Assembly (NCBI GenBank): GCA_963804055.1
Contig: CAWDOU010000001.1
Coordinates: 124,001-188,000 of the forward strand
Reading direction: 5' to 3'
DNA length: 64,000 nucleotides
DNA from: Bog-473 sp963804055
Lineage (GTDB): Bacteria; Actinomycetota; Acidimicrobiia; Acidimicrobiales; RAAP-2
Part shown: one piece after another, positions 1 through 7,792 of the stretch
How positions within the stretch are numbered: the stretch's first letter is position 1
Layout: every line of letters starts with the position of its first letter
Notes under the pieces: model-generated
The model's database searches: none
Told to the model about the DNA's origin: nothing
What the model saw: the letters and a program-made list of their open reading frames with translations, nothing else
Translations under genes and position numbers: made by a program

Positions 1-771
1 GCTGGTGGCGTCGCCGTGCTCCATCAGCCTGACGTAGTTCGGTGACGCCTCCACCTCGCTGAGCGTGCGGTTCGTGCGAGCCACGGCGGCCTCGACCTCG
101 TCGTCGCGGCACAGGCAGACCGGGACTCCGGCCAAGATCCGCGGCGCCGGGCGCCCCGCCGCCTCGGCCGCCCTGGTGATGGTCGGCACCACGTGGGACC
201 CGATGGTGCGCTCGTCGGCCAACCACAAGGTGGTGCCCGCCGCCCGCTCGCCGGCCAGCTTGAGCATCACCGGGCCGAGCGCGGCGATCATGACCGGCGT
301 CGGTGCGATGTCGGTGATGTCGAGCGGGTTGTGGATGCTGAACAGCTCGTTGTGCACGTCGACCACGCCCGGGCCGCGCAGCGCCTGGTCCAAGACGTCG
401 AGGTAGCAGCGCATCGTCGTGACCTGGCGCTCGTAGGGGAGCCCGAGCATGTCGGCGATGATCCAGTGGTGCGAGACGCCCAGCCCGAGCGTGAAGCGGC
501 CCTCGCACACGGCCTGGTTCGACAGTGCCTGTTGGGCCAAGACGATCGGGTGGCGGGGCTGCAACGGCACGATCGCCGTCCCCACCTCGATGCGTGACGT
601 CGCCGCGCCGATGAGCGTGGCCGCCGTCATCACGTCGAACTCGTCGGGGATCTGCGGTGTCCATACCGAGTCCAAGCCGGCCTCGTCCGCCCAGCGGGCG
701 TCCGCCTGGAGCTTCTCCACCTTGCTGGCGTAGCGGCCCCGGTCGGCGCTCACCTGCAGACCCATGCGCAT
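1..771 (-). CDS. LLM-class F420-dependent oxidoreductase, 3' end outside window
   Basis: The minus-strand frame is open from 771 to the window edge, giving 257 codons without a stop. The protein begins MRMGLQVSADRGRYA and has the luciferase-like TIM-barrel pattern: GLDSVWTPQ, then ATSRIEVGTAIVPLQPRHP, LSNQAVCEGRFTLGLG and a later PVMIAALGPVMLKLAGE stretch. Family members reduce or oxidise a substrate with coenzyme F420 (some use FMN). The start at 771 is chosen because AAAGGGG lies 5 bases upstream; a second ATG at 765 would be too far from it. It diverges from the SDR operon starting at 957. The substrate is unknown, and cofactor F420 is assumed from the subfamily look, not proven. Confidence 0.85.
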   Translation of the reverse strand, partial: MRMGLQVSADRGRYASKVEKLQADARWADEAGLDSVWTPQIPDEFDVMTAATLIGAATSRIEVGTAIVPLQPRHPIVLAQQALSNQAVCEGRFTLGLGVSHHWIIADMLGLPYERQVTTMRCYLDVLDQALRGPGVVDVHNELFSIHNPLDITDIAPTPVMIAALGPVMLKLAGERAAGTTLWLADERTIGSHVVPTITRAAEAAGRPAPRILAGVPVCLCRDDEVEAAVARTNRTLSEVEASPNYVRLMEHGDATS

Positions 772-845
772 TGGAGCCCCTTTCTGGTCTGGAAATGAAG
801 TTCTCAGAAACAGTACATGTTGCTATCGCCAGCTGCTAGGGACGC

Positions 846-874
846 TTGACAAGATTTTGCACTGTCAATAACAT
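846..874 (+). promoter_or_regulatory. Sigma70-like promoter with inverted repeat, upstream of SDR operon
   Basis: TTGACA (846-851) is followed after 17 bases by TAACAT (869-874), a close match to a housekeeping promoter. The -35 hexamer is also one arm of an inverted repeat, TTGACA at 846-851 and TGTCAA at 863-868, which fills most of the spacer. This arrangement would let a repressor dimer block RNA polymerase. It lies 83 bases upstream of the first gene of the operon at 957. Confidence 0.6.
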
Positions 875-956
875 CCGACCACTCTACCGGCACGAATTCG
901 GGCTGGCAGGAGCGCTGAACGAAGGGGGAGACCGGCATGGGAAGGAGCGGCCGTCG

Positions 957-1697
957 ATGAGTCGCGTCGCAGTCGTCACCGGCGGTGGGTCCGGCATGGG
1001 CCGCGCCATCTGCCGGCAGCTCGCCGACAAGGGACACCGCGTCGCGGTACTCGACATCGACGGCGAGTCCGCGGCCCGGGTGGCCGAGGAGATCGCCTCG
1101 TCGGGCGGGACCGCCTGCGCCGTGCCGGTCGACGTCAGCAACCGGGCCGCCATCGAGACGGCGCTGGGCGAGGTCCGTTCCACCTTCGGGCCGCTCGAGA
1201 TCATGGTGACGAGCGCAGGCATCGAAGGCTTCGAGGACTTCCTCGACATCAGTGCCGAAGCGTGGGACCGGATGATTGCGGTCAACCTCACCGGGACCTT
1301 CCACTGCCTCCAGGCCGCCGTGCCCGACATGATCGAGGCCGGATGGGGGCGCATCGTCACCATCTCGTCGTCGTCGGCCCAGTCCGGGACGCGGCGCATG
1401 TCCCACTATGTGGCGTCCAAGGGCGGCGTCGTGGCCTTCACCAAGGCGCTGGCCCTCGACCTGGCACCCCATCAGATCACGGTGAACACCATTCCCCCGG
1501 GCGTCATCGACACCCCGATGATGCGGCGCCCGATCGACGCGGGCACCATGAATGTCGACGCGGTCATCGCCCGCGCCCCGCTGGGGCGGCTCGGCACGCC
1601 CGAGGACATCGCGGCGGCCTGCGTCTTCCTCTGCTCGGAAGAGGCCGGGTACATCACGGGCCAGCAGATCAACGTCAACGGCGGCTGGTACCTGTGA
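957..1697 (+). CDS. Short-chain dehydrogenase/reductase (classical SDR)
   Basis: A 246-residue NAD(P)-dependent oxidoreductase of the classical SDR family. The Rossmann motif TGGGSGMG is at residues 8-15, the Asp after strand 2 (VLDID, D33) favours NAD over NADP, and the catalytic set includes serines near 137-140, Y151 and K155 (YVASK). The end, GQQINVNGGWYL, is typical of SDRs acting on hydroxy/keto groups such as 3-oxoacyl substrates. The start at 957 follows AAGGAG; the frame continues upstream to 846, but that extension has no SDR homology pattern. It is the first gene of an operon with the dioxygenase (13-base gap) and amidohydrolase. The substrate cannot be read from sequence. Confidence 0.93.
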   Translation: MSRVAVVTGGGSGMGRAICRQLADKGHRVAVLDIDGESAARVAEEIASSGGTACAVPVDVSNRAAIETALGEVRSTFGPLEIMVTSAGIEGFEDFLDISAEAWDRMIAVNLTGTFHCLQAAVPDMIEAGWGRIVTISSSSAQSGTRRMSHYVASKGGVVAFTKALALDLAPHQITVNTIPPGVIDTPMMRRPIDAGTMNVDAVIARAPLGRLGTPEDIAAACVFLCSEEAGYITGQQINVNGGWYL

Positions 1698-1710
1698 GCG
1701 GCGGCGCCCC

Positions 1711-2541
1711 ATGAGCGCGCTCGTGACCGAGAAGCTCGGCGCCACTGTCGGGGCCGCGGTGCACGGCGTCGACCGGGACCGCGTGCAACGCGACGACACC
1801 CTGCCCGCCGCGTGCATGGAGGCGCTCGAGGAGTACGGCGTCCTCATCTTCCGCGGGCTGCGCATCGACGACGAGACGCAGGTCGCCTTCTCCAAGCAGC
1901 TTGACGACGTGGGGAAGGCCGAGCCGGCCGATCCGCCGTCCATCTACATCGTGTCGCTCGACCCGGCCAAGAGCCGCACGGCCGCGTACACGCAGGGGAC
2001 CTTCCACTGGCACATCGACGGCGCGCAGGACGACGTCCCCACGAAGGCCACCATGCTGAGCGCCCACATGATCGCTGCCACCGGCGGCGAGACCGAGTTC
2101 GCCAGCACGTACGCGGCCTACGACGACCTCAGCGCCTCCGAAAGGGAGGAGTGCGACAGCCTGCGCGTGGTGCATTCCTTCGAGGCGTCGCAGCGCCTGG
2201 TGCACCCCGACCCTTCGCCGGAGGAGCTGGCCCGCTGGCGGGAGAAGCCCGACAAGGAGCATCCGCTGGTTTGGCGCCATCGCTCCGGACGCAAGTCCCT
2301 GGTGATCGGTGCTTCGGCGGCACGCGTCGTGGGCCGGGACGCCGACGAGAGCAGCGCGCTCCTGGCCGACCTGCTGGAGCGGGCCACGGTGCCGGAGCGG
2401 GTCTACCGCCACGAATGGGCCGTGGGCGACCTCGTGCTCTGGGACAACACCGGCGTCATGCACCGCGCCTGTCCCTACGACCCGTCGTCCGCCCGCGAGA
2501 TGCACCGCACCACCATGAGCGGCGACGAGCCGATCCGTTAG
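1711..2541 (+). CDS. TauD/TfdA-family Fe(II)/2-oxoglutarate dioxygenase
   Basis: A 276-residue protein with the full iron-binding triad of the TauD/TfdA family: H101-x-D103 in FHWHID and distal H251 in NTGVMHRACPYD, followed by Arg (R262 or R266) for the 2-oxoglutarate carboxylate. These enzymes hydroxylate substrates, often releasing a small anion or cleaving an ether, with 2-oxoglutarate and oxygen. It starts 13 bases after the SDR stop and ends 17 bases before the amidohydrolase, so all three are probably co-transcribed. Co-location suggests successive oxidation steps on one compound, but that substrate is not evident. A longer upstream frame exists and is rejected because it overlaps the SDR gene. 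Confidence 0.92.
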   Translation: MSALVTEKLGATVGAAVHGVDRDRVQRDDTLPAACMEALEEYGVLIFRGLRIDDETQVAFSKQLDDVGKAEPADPPSIYIVSLDPAKSRTAAYTQGTFHWHIDGAQDDVPTKATMLSAHMIAATGGETEFASTYAAYDDLSASEREECDSLRVVHSFEASQRLVHPDPSPEELARWREKPDKEHPLVWRHRSGRKSLVIGASAARVVGRDADESSALLADLLERATVPERVYRHEWAVGDLVLWDNTGVMHRACPYDPSSAREMHRTTMSGDEPIR

Positions 2542-2558
2542 TGATAGAGGAGACCCCG

Positions 2559-3803
2559 ATGAGTGACGTGACCATCATTCGAGCGGACCGCTGGCTCGAC
2601 GTCGTGGCCGGCGAGGTGCGTTCGCCCGCAGTGATCGTGGTGGACGGGAATGAGATCGTCGGCGTGAACCCGGCGGAGCTCCCGACGACGGCGACCGAGA
2701 TCGACCTGGGCGACGTCACGCTGCTCCCCGGCCTGATGGACATGGAGCTCAACATGCTCATCGGCGGGCCGGGCGGCCCCGACGGGCTGCCCGACCCGAT
2801 GCACGGGGTCAAGGACTCACCCGTCTACCGCACGCTGCGCGGCGCGGTGAACTGCAACACGACGCTGATGGCCGGGTTCACGACCGTGCGCAACCTGGGA
2901 CTGATGGTCTACACCGCCGGCTTCCTGCTCGACGTGGACCTGGCCAGGGCGGTCGACCAGGGCTGGTTCCCGGGCCCCCGCATCTTCCCCGCCGGGCACG
3001 CCATCACGCCGACGGGCGGGCACCTCGACCCCACCATGTTCCAGGGCCTCGCGCCGGGCATCATGCCCCAGAGCGTGGAGTCGGGCATCGCCAACGGCAT
3101 CGCCGAGGTCCGCAAGTCGGTCCGCTACCAGATGAAGTACGGAGCCAAGCTCATCAAGATCTCGGCGTCGGGCGGCGTGATGTCCTTCAGCTCGGCCGCC
3201 GGGGCCCAGCAGTACTCCGACGAGGAGCTGGCGGCCATCGTCGACGAGGCCCATCGCAACGGGTTGCGGGTGGCGGCCCATGCCCACGGCGACGCGGGGA
3301 TCCGGGCCTGCATCCGGGCCGGTGTCGACTGCATCGAGCACGGGTCGCTGGCCAGCGACGACACCATCAAGCTGATGGCCGAGTCGGGGACCTTCCTGGT
3401 CGGCACCACCGCCCTGGCCGACCACATGGCGATCGACCGCATCCACCCGATCCTGCAGAAGAAGGCGGCCGAGATCTTCCCTCAGGCCCGGCAGATGTTC
3501 GCCAAGGCCCTGGCGGCGGGGGTCAAGATCGCCTGCGGCTCCGACGCGCCGGCCATCCCGCACGGGACCCAGGCGGACGAGCTCATCGCCATGGTCGACC
3601 GGGGCATGACGCCGACACAGGCCCTGCAGGCGGCCACGTTGACCAGCGCCGACCTGGTGGAGCGGGCCCACGACCTGGGTCAGCTCACACCCGGGTACCT
3701 GGCCGACGTCATCGCCGTGCCCGGGGACCCGACGGAGGACATCACGGTGACCAAGCAGGTCAGCTTCGTCATGAAGGACGGCCGGGTCTACAAAGGCGTG
3801 TAA
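2559..3803 (+). CDS. Amidohydrolase-family protein with altered HxH metal motif
   Basis: A 414-residue member of the imidazolonepropionase/prolidase-like amidohydrolase group, with an N-terminal beta-sandwich strand set, a TIM barrel and a C-terminal GYLADVIAVPGDP segment. Expected metal ligands are visible: K200 (GAKLIKISASGG, candidate carboxylated lysine), H241 (HAHG), H261 (CIEHG) and D329 (CGSDAP). The usual first motif HxH after PGL.D is missing: the sequence reads PGLMDMELNM, placing E63 and N65 where two histidines belong. The enzyme therefore either binds one metal or belongs to a subfamily using different ligands. The start ATG follows AGAGGAG. It is the third gene of the SDR-dioxygenase operon. 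Confidence 0.9.
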   Translation: MSDVTIIRADRWLDVVAGEVRSPAVIVVDGNEIVGVNPAELPTTATEIDLGDVTLLPGLMDMELNMLIGGPGGPDGLPDPMHGVKDSPVYRTLRGAVNCNTTLMAGFTTVRNLGLMVYTAGFLLDVDLARAVDQGWFPGPRIFPAGHAITPTGGHLDPTMFQGLAPGIMPQSVESGIANGIAEVRKSVRYQMKYGAKLIKISASGGVMSFSSAAGAQQYSDEELAAIVDEAHRNGLRVAAHAHGDAGIRACIRAGVDCIEHGSLASDDTIKLMAESGTFLVGTTALADHMAIDRIHPILQKKAAEIFPQARQMFAKALAAGVKIACGSDAPAIPHGTQADELIAMVDRGMTPTQALQAATLTSADLVERAHDLGQLTPGYLADVIAVPGDPTEDITVTKQVSFVMKDGRVYKGV

Positions 3804-3940
3804 GCGTGTGATCACCCCGCGGCGGGCGCGGAGTTGATAGAGAAGGGCATTGTCGCCGAAGATCCTGCGGGGGCAAGACCGCCCGCCGGCCGATCCGGCC
3901 TCAGCAATCCGCTTCAGGGCGAACCAGCGAGAAGGAAGGT

Positions 3941-4498
3941 GTGAGCGTGACGCACGTGATCCTTGGGGACCTCAGCGTCTCCTCCGTCAACATGGCACTG
4001 CTGATCCTCCGGGTGGCGGTCGGGGTCGTCTTCCTGGCCCATGGCATCAACCACATCTACGGCGGCGGCAAGATCGCCGGCACGGCGCGCTGGTTCGAGT
4101 CGCTGGGCATGAAGCCGGGGATCCTCCACGCCTGGATGGCCAGCCTGGTCGAGGTGGCGGCCGGCGCCGCCCTCGTCCTCGGCCTCTTCACACCCATCGC
4201 GGCGGCCGGGGTCGTCGGCGTGATGCTGGTGGCCTTCATCACCAACCACATGAAGAACGGGTTCTTCATCTTCAGGCCCGGCGAGGGCTACGAGTACGTC
4301 ATGACCCTGACCCTCGTGGCGGTCGCCATCGGCACCGTCGGGCCCGGCCAATGGAGCATCGACGGGCACGTCAGTGCGTTGCAGGACCTGTGGGGGTGGC
4401 CCGGGTTCGGCATTGCGGCCGGTGCCGGTGGCCTCGGTGCGGCCGCTCTCCTGGGCGCCTACTGGCGCCCGGAGAAGCCCGCCGCCGACAACAGCTGA
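3941..4498 (+). CDS. DoxX-family integral membrane protein
   Basis: A 185-residue protein with four or five hydrophobic segments (about residues 15-37, 66-84, 87-105, 120-138 and 158-176) and the DoxX-type opening LLILRVAVGVVFLAHGINHI. DoxX proteins sit in the cytoplasmic membrane; some are linked to quinone-dependent oxidation or thiol stress, but most have no known reaction. A GTG start at 3941 is preceded by AGAAGGAAG. It lies 137 bases after the amidohydrolase on the same strand, and its stop is one base from the stop of the converging SDR gene. Its role here is unknown. Confidence 0.85.
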   Translation: MSVTHVILGDLSVSSVNMALLILRVAVGVVFLAHGINHIYGGGKIAGTARWFESLGMKPGILHAWMASLVEVAAGAALVLGLFTPIAAAGVVGVMLVAFITNHMKNGFFIFRPGEGYEYVMTLTLVAVAIGTVGPGQWSIDGHVSALQDLWGWPGFGIAAGAGGLGAAALLGAYWRPEKPAADNS

Positions 4499-4499
4499 G

Positions 4500-5333
4500 T
4501 CAGTCCCAGCTGCGGGCAAGCAGGAACCCGGCGGCCGCGTTGGCCGGCGGGAACGCGTTGGTGATCCCGGAGCTCACGTAGCCCACGTCGCTGATCAGCG
4601 TGATGCCCGAGATGGCCGCCGCCGCGTCGCTGCAGAGGAACACCAGCGGATAGGCCTGCTCGAGCGGGGTCGATGCCTCGATGCCCGTCTCCTCGCGGTA
4701 GTCGGCGCCGAAGCCCAGCCACATCTCTGCGTTGGCCTGGGCCAGCGGGGTGTCGGTCGGCCCGGGGCAGATGGCGTTGATGCGGATACCCTGCTTGAGC
4801 AGCGGGAAGGCCTCGCGGGCCACGTAGGCGCACACCGCCTGCTTCGAGTGGAAGTAGTCGGCGTAGCCGTGCTCCTGGGCCCAGGCCGCGCCGGAGTCGA
4901 AGTCCGGCGTATCCAGGTATTCCTTGATCTCGCCGAGGCTGGCCTCCCAGCCCAGGCCGGCCGCCGACGAAATGAAGCCGATGGCGGAGCCGCGCGGCAG
5001 CATGTTGCCCGCCAGCATGCGGTTGATGAGGTGGCGGTGGCCGACGAAGTTGATCTTCTCGATCCCGGGCGTGCCGTCGGCCACACCGGCGCACGAGAAC
5101 AGCGCGTGGATGGGGCCGCCGCATTCGTCGACCGCGGCGTCGATGGAGGCCTCCTCGGCCAAGTTGACGTGGATGGCCTTGGCGCCGGGCAGCTTCACCT
5201 CGGCGAAGTCCATCACCACGACCTCGGCCCCGGCGTCCTGCACCAGCTCGGCCGCGGCCGCGCCCATGCCGGTGGCGCCCCCGACCACGAGGACCCGCTT
5301 CCCGTCGTAGCGGAATGCATCGAACAGTGACAT
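4500..5333 (-). CDS. SDR resembling 3alpha-hydroxysteroid dehydrogenase/carbonyl reductase
   Basis: A 277-residue SDR with GGATGMG at residues 18-24, D42 after strand 2 (NAD preference), serines 122-123 and Y160/K164 (YFHSK). The Ser-Tyr distance of about 38 residues is much longer than the usual 13 or so and matches the insertion seen in Comamonas 3alpha-HSD/carbonyl reductase and coniferyl-alcohol dehydrogenase-like SDRs. The start has a strong AGGAGGAG site. It is upstream of the CoA-transferase gene on the same strand only in the sense of shared orientation: the transferase (5425-6643) reads into it across a 91-base gap. A role in oxidising an alicyclic or aromatic alcohol is inference. 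Confidence 0.9.
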   Translation of the reverse strand: MSLFDAFRYDGKRVLVVGGATGMGAAAAELVQDAGAEVVVMDFAEVKLPGAKAIHVNLAEEASIDAAVDECGGPIHALFSCAGVADGTPGIEKINFVGHRHLINRMLAGNMLPRGSAIGFISSAAGLGWEASLGEIKEYLDTPDFDSGAAWAQEHGYADYFHSKQAVCAYVAREAFPLLKQGIRINAICPGPTDTPLAQANAEMWLGFGADYREETGIEASTPLEQAYPLVFLCSDAAAAISGITLISDVGYVSSGITNAFPPANAAAGFLLARSWD

Positions 5334-5372
5334 GTGTCTCCTCCTGACAAACGGAACAAGCGAATGAACTCG

Positions 5373-5398
5373 ACGAACGACCTACACGAACGACCTAC
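5373..5398. repeat. Two perfect tandem copies of a 13-bp unit
   Basis: ACGAACGACCTAC occurs twice head to tail (5373-5385 and 5386-5398), followed by a degenerate third copy. It lies between the CoA-transferase stop and the SDR start, both on the minus strand. It may be slippage debris; no known element is recognised. Confidence 0.7.
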
Positions 5399-5424
5399 AC
5401 CAACAGAACAGGAAGACCGGCGCG

Positions 5425-6643
5425 CTACCCGACGACCGAGCGGACCTTGAGGTCCACGATGGTATCCCAGTCGACCCCGACCTCCTCGAGGATGGCGTCG
5501 CCGTGCTCGTTGAACTCGGGCGCCCGGCGCACCGGTGACGGCTCGCCGCCGAACTGCACGGGTGAGGCCACCAATTGGAAGGGAGTGCCGCCCGCCGTCT
5601 CGCAGTCCTGCATGTAGCCGTTGGCGACAGCCTGCGGGTCGACGGCGCACTCGAGCGTGTCCTGCACGACACACCATTGGCCGGTGAAGTCGGCCAGGCG
5701 CTCGCGCCACTCCGCCACCGTGTGCTCGGCGAAGGCCTCCTCCATGAGCGCCTGCGCCTCCAGGCTGTTCTCCACCAGGCCGGCGTGATCGGCGAAGCGG
5801 GGGTCGGTCCCGAGTTCGGGCCGCCCCACGGCCACGCAGAGCTCGGCCCAGTACCGGCTGGCCTGCAGGCAACAGAAGGAGAGCGAGCGCGTGTCCTTGG
5901 TCTCGTAGTTGCGCACCAGCGGGTTCAGCCGCGGCGCGTTCGACGGGGGACCACCCCACGGGGTGCCGCTCACGAGCGAGAGCGCGAAGGCCTGGCCCAT
6001 GGCCCACATGCCGGTGCCGAGCAGCGAGACGTCGACGGTCGTCGCCTCGCCAGTGCGCTCCCGATGGAACAGTGCGCCCATGATGCCGCCGGCGATGGTC
6101 ATGGCCCCGATGGAGTCGCCGAAGCCCGGCCCCGGGGGACCGACGAGCCTCTCCTGGTCGGTCGGGGTCGCGCCGAGCGAGACGCCGGCGCGGAACCAGA
6201 AGGAGAGGGAGTCGTAGGAGCCCTTGTCGGCGTCGGGTCCGCGCTCGCCCTGCCCGGTGCCGGCCACATAGATGATGTTGGGGTTGTGCGGCGCGGATGT
6301 CCTCGAGCTCAATGCTCAGCTTCTTGCGCACCCGGGGCAGCTTGTTGATCAGGAACACGTCCGCTGTCGCCACCAGCTTGTAGAGGATGTCGAGTCCCTC
6401 GGGCGTGGTGAGGTCCAGCGCCAGGCTGCGCTTGCCGCGGTTGGAGTGCTCGAGGAGTGCGTGGACGTCGCCGCCGATGGAGACGACGCCGGTGGCGGCC
6501 AGGCCGCGCATGGCGTCACCGCGCTCAATGGGCTCGATCTTGATGACGTCGGCACCCCAGTCGGCCAGGAGCGCGGAGGCCGCCGGCACGAACGTGTGCT
6601 CGGCCACTTCGAGGACGCGGACGCCCTCCATCACTGCGGTCAA
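5425..6643 (-). pseudogene. CaiB/BaiF-type (family III) CoA-transferase, interrupted by a one-base insertion
   Basis: The N-terminal half (MEGVRVLEVAEHTFVPAAS, LLADWGADVIKIEP, NRGKRSLALDL) and the C-terminal half (NPNIIYVAGTGQGERGP through VDVSLLGTGMWAMG to the end) are both good family III CoA-transferase, but lie in different frames. Total length is 3n+1. Removing one base in the GC-rich stretch near 6289-6294 gives DIRAHNPNIIYV, the expected junction, and a protein of about 405 residues. Such enzymes move CoA between carboxylic acids. A TTG start at 6643 is preferred because AGGGAGGG lies 5 bases upstream; ATG at 6631 is the alternative. It could be a true pseudogene or a sequencing error; the latter seems likely. 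Confidence 0.85.
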
Positions 6644-6705
6644 CGGAACCCTCCCTCTGTCCGCCCAGCTCGGGAGGCATCCCGGCGGTCGGCGGACTCG
6701 AAAAC

Positions 6706-6719
6706 TGACATCGACGTCG
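6706..6719. promoter_or_regulatory. GACGTC-centred motif, identical copy at 41065
   Basis: TGACATCGACGTCG lies about 65 bases upstream of the CoA-transferase start. The same 14 bases recur upstream of the DUF35-thiolase gene (41065-41078), in the same orientation relative to a minus-strand gene. TCGACGTCGA here is a perfect 10-bp palindrome. It is a probable transcription-factor site. Confidence 0.4.
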
Positions 6720-6797
6720 ACAATAGCCCCGTGCCCGGCGGCCCCGCCCCTGACGGTTCGGCCCCTGGCGGGGGCCACCCGGCCGATCCACCGTGCC

Positions 6798-7781
6798 TCA
6801 TGCCGGGGGAGTGACCCGCAGCAGCACCTTGCCCACCGCCTTGCCGTCGGCCACGTGGCGCAGGGCGGCGACCACGTCGGCCAGGTCGAACTCGGCCCCG
6901 ATGAGCGGTGCGGCGCGTCCCTCGGCCAGGAGGTCGAGCAGCTCGCGGTCGTTGCGGGCCATGTCGGCCGGCTGGTGCGAGGCGAAGTCGCGGAACTGGA
7001 ACCCGAGGATGTGGATGCCCTTGAGCAGGACCAGGTTCAGGGGGATGCGCGGGATGGCGCCGCCGGCGTAGCCCACGGTGACGAAGCGCCCGCCGTAGTG
7101 CAGCGAGCGCAGTGCCGGCTCGGCCAGGTCGGCGCCCACGGGGTCGATGACGACATCGGCGCCGCCGGGCAGTGCGTCGCGCAGCGCTTGACGCAGGTCG
7201 CCGGCGCGGTGGTCGATCAGGCGGTCGGCGCCACAGGCCTTGGCCGCCGCGAGCTTCTCCGCCGAGGAGGCGACGGCCGTCACCGTGGCGCCGAGGGCGG
7301 CGCCCAGCTGCACTGCGGCGCTGCCGACGCCGCCACCCGCACCGAGCACGACGAGCTCCTCCCCGGGCTGCAACGCCGCCACCGAGCGCAGCACGTGGTA
7401 CGCCGTCTTGTAGGCCACGCCGAAGGCCGCCGCCACGCGGTCGTCCACGTCGTCGGGTATCGGCGTGAGCGCGCCGGCACCCACCACGACCTCGTCGGCG
7501 AAGGCGCCCACGAAGCACGAGCCGAAGACGCGTTGGCCGACCGCCACTGCTTCCACGCATTCACCGACCTCGGACACCACGCCGGAGAACTCGCTGCCGG
7601 TCACGAAGGGCAGGGGGGCGGACATCTGGTAGGTGTTGGCGATCACGAGCAGGTCGGGGAAGTTGATGGCGCCGACGTGGACCCGGACGCGCACCTCGCC
7701 GGCGCCGAGCGGCGGGGCGTCGATGTTCGTGACCTCGACGACCTCGGGGCCGCCGTAGGTCGAGCACAGCGCGGCGCGCAC
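6798..7781 (-). CDS. NADPH:quinone oxidoreductase-type MDR protein
   Basis: A 327-residue zinc-free medium-chain dehydrogenase/reductase. It opens MRAALCSTYGGPEVVEV, has the GroES-like half to about residue 120 and the nucleotide-binding loop GAGGGVG at 147-153. There is no catalytic zinc cysteine in the N-terminal part, as is normal for quinone oxidoreductase/enoyl reductase members. A GTG start at 7781 is 11 bases after the stop of the kinase gene, so it is translated from the same minus-strand message as the kinase and acyl-CoA dehydrogenase. It probably reduces an enone or enoyl-CoA of the same pathway; this is inferred from context only. Confidence 0.9.
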   Translation of the reverse strand: MRAALCSTYGGPEVVEVTNIDAPPLGAGEVRVRVHVGAINFPDLLVIANTYQMSAPLPFVTGSEFSGVVSEVGECVEAVAVGQRVFGSCFVGAFADEVVVGAGALTPIPDDVDDRVAAAFGVAYKTAYHVLRSVAALQPGEELVVLGAGGGVGSAAVQLGAALGATVTAVASSAEKLAAAKACGADRLIDHRAGDLRQALRDALPGGADVVIDPVGADLAEPALRSLHYGGRFVTVGYAGGAIPRIPLNLVLLKGIHILGFQFRDFASHQPADMARNDRELLDLLAEGRAAPLIGAEFDLADVVAALRHVADGKAVGKVLLRVTPPA

Positions 7782-7792
7782 GCAGGACGTCC

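Noticed and set aside
5373..5398. Start of a CRISPR or integron-like array
   Set aside because: Only two full 13-bp copies without spacers are present.
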